NCBI GenBank assembly: GCA_011682565.1
Contig: JAACEJ010000059.1
Location: 1-10,702 of the forward strand
Source: Actinomycetota bacterium
GTDB taxonomy: Bacteria > Zhuqueibacterota > Zhuqueibacteria > Residuimicrobiales > Krinioviventaceae
Direction: 5' to 3'
Length of the DNA: 10,702 nucleotides
Shown: piece by piece, positions 6,627 through 10,702 of the stretch
Layout: each line of letters starts with the position of its first letter
Numbering within the stretch: the first letter of the stretch is position 1
Notes under the pieces: model-generated
Database searches by the model: none
The model's input: only the letters and a program-made list of their open reading frames with translations
Told to the model about the DNA's origin: nothing
Position numbers and translations under genes: made by a program

Positions 6627-7559
6627 ATGCCAAGAAAAAAGAGCGTTGTTGCTCCGGACTGGTGGGATTACACTACTCTGGATGATGAAATATTAAAAGA
6701 TGCCGCGCGTTTGAGCGAAAAAGATTTGCTCGAACTTTCCCGTCCCGGCTTTAAAGTTGTTTTTTATGAGACTCTCGAATCGTTCTATCTCGCTGAAGCG
6801 CTGGAATACATCGAAGCCTGGAAACAGGCTACGCCGTCACACCCTGCCGGCATTTGCGGCCCCATCGGCCCGACCGAACAATTGCCGCTGGTTGCACAAA
6901 TTGTCAATGCGCTGAATATTAATCTAAAGCACGCTCATTTTTGGGGCATGGACGAATGGGTTTTGAACGGCAGGCAAGTTGCGGAGACGCACCCTCTCAG
7001 CTTTGCACGCGCCGATCGTGAGTTATGCTTTAATCGCATCAAACCGGAGTTGCAGATGCCGGAGGAGAATATTCATTTTCCTAAAATTGAAAACCTGGAT
7101 TCTTATTCCGCAAGTTTTGATGAATTTCACTGCATTCTGATGCAGGGCGGTCAGGGAGAAGTGAAGCATTGGGCGTTTAATGATCCCCCCAAACGTGAAG
7201 GAAAATATTCCGATGAACCGCCGATGCCGGAAGAATTTCGTCAGCTTCCCGCTCGTGTGGTCGATTTACATCCAATGACGATAATCCAGAATGCGCGCAC
7301 ATCCGGCGGCGGGCAGGTCGCAGAGGTTCCCACGCAAGCCATAACCGTTGGGCCGGCGGAAACGTGGAAAGCGAAAAAAGTCTCCATCTGGCAGGCCGGA
7401 GCGCACGACAATCCCTTTGGCATGCGCCTCACCGCTCTGATGATCTCAAAAAAGATTCCCGATTCTGCGGTGCCGATGTCTCTTTTGGCGGACCACCCCA
7501 ACGTGCAATTTAATTATTATCGCCCAAGTATCGGCAGTTGCGAGGCGGAGATGCATTAA
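6627..7559 (+). CDS. NagB-like glucosamine-6-phosphate deaminase/isomerase family protein (divergent)
   Basis: This 310-residue protein keeps the layout of the NagB/6-phosphogluconolactonase fold. A phosphate-loop-like GICGPIGPTEQLP is at 75-87, FWGMDEW at 105-111 (NagB: NMDEY), HPLSF at 122-126, QGGQGEVKHWAFNDPP at 173-188 (NagB: GNDGHIAFNEP) and TVGPAETWKAKKVSI at 240-254. Classical NagB converts glucosamine-6-phosphate to fructose-6-phosphate plus ammonia in the cytoplasm. Asp109 matches its enolisation base, and His181 its ring-opening histidine. The partner aspartate is Val179 here and the triad glutamate is Asp186. The enzyme may therefore act on a different or already open-chain amino-sugar phosphate. 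An extra N-terminal stretch with WWDYTTLDDE precedes the fold. GAGG lies 7 nt before the ATG. The stop overlaps the next start (TAATG), implying translational coupling with the deacetylase. A truncated duplicate of its 5' end lies at 3127-3247. Confidence 0.82.
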   Translation: MPRKKSVVAPDWWDYTTLDDEILKDAARLSEKDLLELSRPGFKVVFYETLESFYLAEALEYIEAWKQATPSHPAGICGPIGPTEQLPLVAQIVNALNINLKHAHFWGMDEWVLNGRQVAETHPLSFARADRELCFNRIKPELQMPEENIHFPKIENLDSYSASFDEFHCILMQGGQGEVKHWAFNDPPKREGKYSDEPPMPEEFRQLPARVVDLHPMTIIQNARTSGGGQVAEVPTQAITVGPAETWKAKKVSIWQAGAHDNPFGMRLTALMISKKIPDSAVPMSLLADHPNVQFNYYRPSIGSCEAEMH

Positions 7560-8356
7560 TGAAAAAAGTATTTGCCATTGCCGCCCATCCCGATGATATT
7601 GAATTCATGATGTCCGGCACCATGATCCTGCTGAAAGAAGCGGGGTGCGAACTGCATTATATGAACCTTGCCAACGGCTCCTGTGGAACAACCGAGTATG
7701 ATGTCTCGGAAATTGTAAGAATGCGCACGACGGAAGCACAAAACGCAGCTTCTATGATCGGTGCGAATTTTCTCGAACCCCTGGTCAATGATTTGGAAGT
7801 TTTGTACACGATGCCGCTTTTGCGTCAGTTAACGGCAATCATCAGAAAAGTCGCTCCGGATATCCTGCTCGTTCCCTCACCTCAGGATTACATGGAAGAT
7901 CACAGCAATACAAGCCGACTGGCTGTTTGCGCTGCTTTTTGCCGCGGCATGCGTAATTTTGCGACAGAGCCTGCGCAGCCTCCTGTTCAAAAAAATATGA
8001 CCGTTTATCACGTCCTGCCTTACGGGCTGCGGGACGGATTGGGTAAACTTGTCAGGCCCGGGCATTTTGTGGACATTTCCACAAACATGCTTTTGAAACG
8101 GCAGATGCTGGCCATGCACAAAAGTCAGAAGGAATGGCTGGATAAAAGTCAGGGTTTGGATGCCTACCTGGAAACGATGCGCGAGATGTGCGCCGATATT
8201 GGCAAAATGTGCGGACGCTTTGAATATGCCGAGGGCTGGCGTAAACATTCGTATCTCGGTTTTTGTGAAAAAAACGATGATCCGCTTGCGGAAATTCTTG
8301 GAGAAAAAGTTTTTATCGATCCGGCGTATCAAAAGGGGCTGGGAGAAATTTCCTGA
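7559..8356 (+). CDS. PIG-L/LmbE-family N-acetyl-sugar deacetylase
   Basis: This 265-residue protein opens with KVFAIAAHPDDIE, the AHPDDxE zinc motif (His10, Asp13 as ligands, Asp12 as likely base). MRTTEAQNAASMIGA follows at about 55-69, then DYMEDHSNTSRL with the third ligand His115, and MHKSQ (186-190), a common family element. Members remove acetyl groups from GlcNAc-type sugars, such as GlcNAc-PI, mycothiol and bacillithiol precursors, or free amino sugars. I place the start at ATG 7559, overlapping the upstream stop by one base, because GAGGCGGAG at 7542-7550 is well spaced for it and the HPDD motif then begins at the usual residue 10. An ATG at 7538 would add seven poor residues. Pairing with a NagB-like gene suggests it takes the place of NagA (GlcNAc-6-phosphate deacetylase); this is an inference. 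Confidence 0.9.
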   Translation: MKKVFAIAAHPDDIEFMMSGTMILLKEAGCELHYMNLANGSCGTTEYDVSEIVRMRTTEAQNAASMIGANFLEPLVNDLEVLYTMPLLRQLTAIIRKVAPDILLVPSPQDYMEDHSNTSRLAVCAAFCRGMRNFATEPAQPPVQKNMTVYHVLPYGLRDGLGKLVRPGHFVDISTNMLLKRQMLAMHKSQKEWLDKSQGLDAYLETMREMCADIGKMCGRFEYAEGWRKHSYLGFCEKNDDPLAEILGEKVFIDPAYQKGLGEIS

Positions 8357-8374
8357 AAATAAAGAGGTGTTTAC

Positions 8375-9277
8375 ATGTCTGCTAAAAGAAACCACAGTCG
8401 TCGTGATTTCCTCAAAGCCTCGTTCGTCCTTTACGCAGCAAGCGGTGCTGCTTTTGCTTTGCACGGGTGTGGCCGGGAAAATAGTGTTCGTTTTGGCATT
8501 GTGACCGATTCGCATTATGCCGATCGTCAACCGGCGGGCACTCGCTTTTATCGTGATTCCCTGTTGAAAATAAGAAAAGCAGTCGATTTGATGAATGAGA
8601 AAAAGCCGGACTTTCTCATCGAACTGGGAGATTTCAAGGATCAGGATGCGAAAGCGAAAGAGAAAAACACACTTGGTTATCTGCGAGACATTGAAAATGA
8701 ATTGCAAAAGTTTACCGGCCTCACGTATCACGTGCTCGGAAATCACGATGCGGACAGTTTATCGAAAACACAATTTTTGCAAAATGTCACCAATGCGAAT
8801 ATCCCGGCTGATCAGAGTTATTATTCTTTCGATCTGAAGGGATTTCACTTTGTGGTTCTGGATGCAAATTTTACATCCGACGGCACGCCCTACGATCATG
8901 GTAATTTCGACTGGACGGATGCAAATATTCCGCCGCTGGAATTAAAATGGCTGAAAGAAAATTTGCGCGCCGGTTCCGGCCCGGTAATTGTTTTTGTGCA
9001 TCAACTTTTAGACGGTCAGGGTCATCACTATATTAAAAATGCCGCGCAGGTGCGGCAGGTCTTGCAGCAAAGCGGACGAGTGCTTGCCGTTTTCCAGGGG
9101 CACAAGCATAAGGGGCAGTATAACCGCATAAACGGAATTCATTACATCACCCTGCAGGCCATGGTTGAAGGCGAAGGGCTTGACAATAACTGCTATTATG
9201 TTGTCGGGGTGAATGAAAAGTTCGACATCATGATTCAGGGGTATCATCGGGGGAAAAGTTATCGTCTTCTCACGTAA
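8375..9277 (+). CDS. Tat-exported calcineurin-like metallophosphoesterase, probable lipoprotein
   Basis: The 300-residue product begins with a twin-arginine signal, SRRDFLK (residues 8-14), a hydrophobic stretch, and LHGC with Cys32 as a possible lipid-attachment cysteine. The mature part carries the complete metallophosphoesterase motif set: DSH (Asp45, His47), GD (Asp86), GNHD (122-125), VH (His209) and GHKH (242-245). These bind two metal ions and cleave phosphate mono- or diesters. Export in folded form through Tat fits a metal-loaded enzyme, and the cysteine suggests anchoring to a membrane facing the periplasm or outside. His at the -2 position of the lipobox is unusual. An AAAGAGG ribosome binding site lies 8 nt before the ATG, and the gene follows the deacetylase by 18 nt, so it is in the same operon. 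A job in releasing phosphate from a phosphorylated sugar conjugate before uptake is inference. Confidence 0.9.
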   Translation: MSAKRNHSRRDFLKASFVLYAASGAAFALHGCGRENSVRFGIVTDSHYADRQPAGTRFYRDSLLKIRKAVDLMNEKKPDFLIELGDFKDQDAKAKEKNTLGYLRDIENELQKFTGLTYHVLGNHDADSLSKTQFLQNVTNANIPADQSYYSFDLKGFHFVVLDANFTSDGTPYDHGNFDWTDANIPPLELKWLKENLRAGSGPVIVFVHQLLDGQGHHYIKNAAQVRQVLQQSGRVLAVFQGHKHKGQYNRINGIHYITLQAMVEGEGLDNNCYYVVGVNEKFDIMIQGYHRGKSYRLLT

Positions 9278-9373
9278 AGTACTTTTCATCTTTTTTGTTG
9301 CTTGCTTTTTTTACACAAAAAGGCTATGTTTATTGTAAAATTGCAGGGTAAAAAAAAACATTCCGAGGAAGTT

Positions 9374-10462
9374 ATGATTGAACTATTTGGCAAGAGCTTT
9401 ACCAAGCAAGAGTTACATAAACATGTGGGCGATATGTCGCAGATTGCCGGCGTTCGGCCTGTCGAACTTTTGAACGGTAACGAACGCGGCGTACGGGCGC
9501 TGGAATTTACTACCGGCAGTGGCTTTCAATTCACCGTGCTGGCCGACCGCGCCATGGATATTTTCGATGCCAAATATAACGGCAATTCGCTGTGCTGGCA
9601 TTCGCCTGCCGGCCCGGTTGCACCGGCTTTTTACGACAATCACGATCTCGGCTGGCTGTGGAACATGCCCGGCGGACTGGTTGTGACCTGCGGGCTCACA
9701 CAAGCGGGACCTCCCGATCTGGATGGAGAAGAAGAACTGGGGCTGCACGGACGGATTTCCAACATGCCGGCTAAAAATGTTAATTTTGGCGCCGAATGGG
9801 AAGATGAGGATTACATTCTCTGGGCGACCGGCGAAATCCGCGAGGCGCGCTTGTTCGGTCCGAATTTACTGATGCGCCGCGGTATCCTTGCCCGCATGGG
9901 ACAATCCCGCGTTTGGATCAAAGACGAAATCGAAAACCAGGGGTTTAATGAAACGCCATTGATGTTTATTTATCATTGCAACATGGGCTTTCCCGTAGTG
10001 CAGGAGGGTTCGGAATTGCTGGCTGTCATCGAGAACATGGAGCCGCGTGATAAAGAAGCTGAAACCGGTGTGGATATTTTTGATACTTTTGAAAGCCCGA
10101 CCGCGAATTATGCCGAACAGTGCTTTTTTATCGACCATGATGTTAATGACAAGGAGTTTGTAAATACAGCCATTATTAATCGTCATTTTAACAACGGACA
10201 GGGTATCGGTGTTTACCTGACGTATCCCAAGAAGGAATTGCCGCAATACACGCAGTGGAAAATGGTTGGCGAGGGTGCTTATGTTGTTGGAATGGAGCCG
10301 GGCAACTGTGTTCCCGAAGGGCGAGTCAGTGCACGCAAACGCGGAACGCTGCAGGTTCTCCAACCCGGTGAAAAGGTGACGTTTCATCTTGAAATCGGCG
10401 TCCTTTCTTCCAATAATGAGATCAGAAATTTTGAAGCAAAGCTGCGCGGGATGAGTGATTAA
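9374..10462 (+). CDS. DUF4432 / aldose 1-epimerase-like protein
   Basis: With the ATG at 9374 the product is 362 residues, the usual length for DUF4432 proteins, which have the galactose-mutarotase-like beta-sandwich fold. Visible landmarks are LADRAMDI (56-63), WHSPAG (75-80), GGLVVTCGL (100-108), LHGRISNMPA (124-133), a later FIYHCNMGFP and the C-terminal MEPGNCVPEGR. Members bind free sugars and are thought to be mutarotases or isomerases in sugar catabolic operons; the substrate is unknown. I chose 9374 because CCGAGGAAG precedes it with good spacing and MIELFGKSFTKQEL is the family-like N-terminus. The frame is open to an ATG at 9302, but those 24 codons look like AT-rich leader. A 96-bp gap with T-rich runs but no hairpin separates it from the phosphoesterase gene. 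Confidence 0.88.
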   Translation: MIELFGKSFTKQELHKHVGDMSQIAGVRPVELLNGNERGVRALEFTTGSGFQFTVLADRAMDIFDAKYNGNSLCWHSPAGPVAPAFYDNHDLGWLWNMPGGLVVTCGLTQAGPPDLDGEEELGLHGRISNMPAKNVNFGAEWEDEDYILWATGEIREARLFGPNLLMRRGILARMGQSRVWIKDEIENQGFNETPLMFIYHCNMGFPVVQEGSELLAVIENMEPRDKEAETGVDIFDTFESPTANYAEQCFFIDHDVNDKEFVNTAIINRHFNNGQGIGVYLTYPKKELPQYTQWKMVGEGAYVVGMEPGNCVPEGRVSARKRGTLQVLQPGEKVTFHLEIGVLSSNNEIRNFEAKLRGMSD

Positions 10463-10571
10463 AAGCTGTTGAAAAGCAAGCGATCTCTGATATCGTTCTG
10501 CAAGAAACGTGTTAGATATTCGATTAAATAAAAATAATTCTGTTGCAGGCATTTTCCGCACAAGATTCCTT

Positions 10572-10600
10572 TTAAAAGACGATCTTCATATAAAAGACGA
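10572..10600. repeat. Pair of short direct repeats upstream of the last gene
   Basis: AAAAGACGA occurs twice, near 10574 and 10592, about 18 nt apart in the leader of the GTG-started gene. That spacing is close to two helix turns, so a regulator site is conceivable, but nine bases in an AT-rich leader is weak support. Confidence 0.25.
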
Positions 10601-10620
10601 ACTTTTTAAACGGAGTAAAA

Positions 10621-10702
10621 GTGAGTGCGCCAAGCAAAGCTAATATAGGCAAGCCGGACAATCCGGTACGTGTAACGGCTAACCACCGGCACGGAACTGA
10701 AC
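10621..10702 (+). CDS. Start of an unidentified gene (GTG start), cut by window end
   Basis: GTG at 10621 is preceded by CGGAG with a 5-nt spacer, and its frame is open to the window end (27 complete codons). The peptide begins MSAPSKANIGKPDNPVRVTA. No family can be assigned from so little. It lies 158 bp after the DUF4432 gene on the same strand and may extend the catabolic operon. Confidence 0.55.
   Translation, partial: MSAPSKANIGKPDNPVRVTANHRHGTE

Noticed and set aside
7538..7558. Earlier ATG start for the PIG-L gene
   Set aside because: It would overlap the NagB-like gene by 22 bp and add seven unconserved residues; ATG 7559 has the better ribosome binding site.
7877..8746. 289-codon minus-strand frame under the deacetylase and phosphoesterase genes
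   Set aside because: It spans antisense to two well-supported genes and their junction, with no motif.
9302..9373. N-terminal extension of the DUF4432 protein
   Set aside because: The 24 extra codons are AT-rich leader; a good ribosome binding site and family-like N-terminus support 9374.
9866..10561. 231-codon minus-strand frame under the DUF4432 gene
   Set aside because: It is an antisense shadow without motif or ribosome binding site.

Overview
The window looks like an accessory stretch of a bacterial chromosome of middling GC content. One good sigma70-like promoter (TTGTCT, 17 nt, TATAAT near 6405-6433) and GAGG-type ribosome binding sites argue against a typical Bacteroidetes. The gene mix (SSS symporter, NagB-like isomerase, PIG-L deacetylase, Tat-type phosphoesterase, DUF4432 epimerase) resembles environmental polysaccharide- or amino-sugar-using bacteria such as FCB-group candidate phyla or Planctomycetes relatives. 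The taxonomic guess is an inference and weak.

Region 1 (1-2765) is cell-surface sugar chemistry. It holds a nucleotide-sugar epimerase/dehydratase cut off by the window start, then a polytopic GT-C type glycosyltransferase. Between them sits a long inverted-repeat element (about 900-1116) with perfect 18 bp terminal arms and an inner hairpin of the GTCATTGCGAG...CGAAGCAATCTC type.

Region 2 (about 2766-4530) is a gene graveyard. A hairpin repeat is followed by a 115 bp copy of the ribosome binding site and first 33 codons of the NagB-like gene found intact at 6627. This abuts, on the other strand, pieces of a metallo-beta-lactamase and a frameshifted neutral-ceramidase-like gene fused in frame, and then further coding-like debris. 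A 100-codon unrecognised ORF closes the region.

Region 3 (4534-10702) is the working part. A sodium:solute symporter gene with a strong terminator is followed by a same-strand cluster transcribed from the promoter near 6405: a divergent NagB-like sugar-phosphate isomerase/deaminase, a PIG-L/LmbE deacetylase coupled to it by a TAATG overlap, a Tat-dependent lipoprotein-like metallophosphoesterase and a DUF4432 aldose-epimerase-like protein. A further GTG-started gene runs off the right edge.

The simplest reading of region 3 is uptake and catabolism of an N-acylated amino sugar or its conjugate: import by the symporter, dephosphorylation outside the cytoplasm, deacetylation by the PIG-L enzyme, and isomerisation or deamination by the NagB-like enzyme. 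The NagB-like protein lacks one residue of the classical ring-opening triad, so its reaction may not be the textbook one. The partial second copy in region 2 suggests the genome has, or had, a paralogous cluster.
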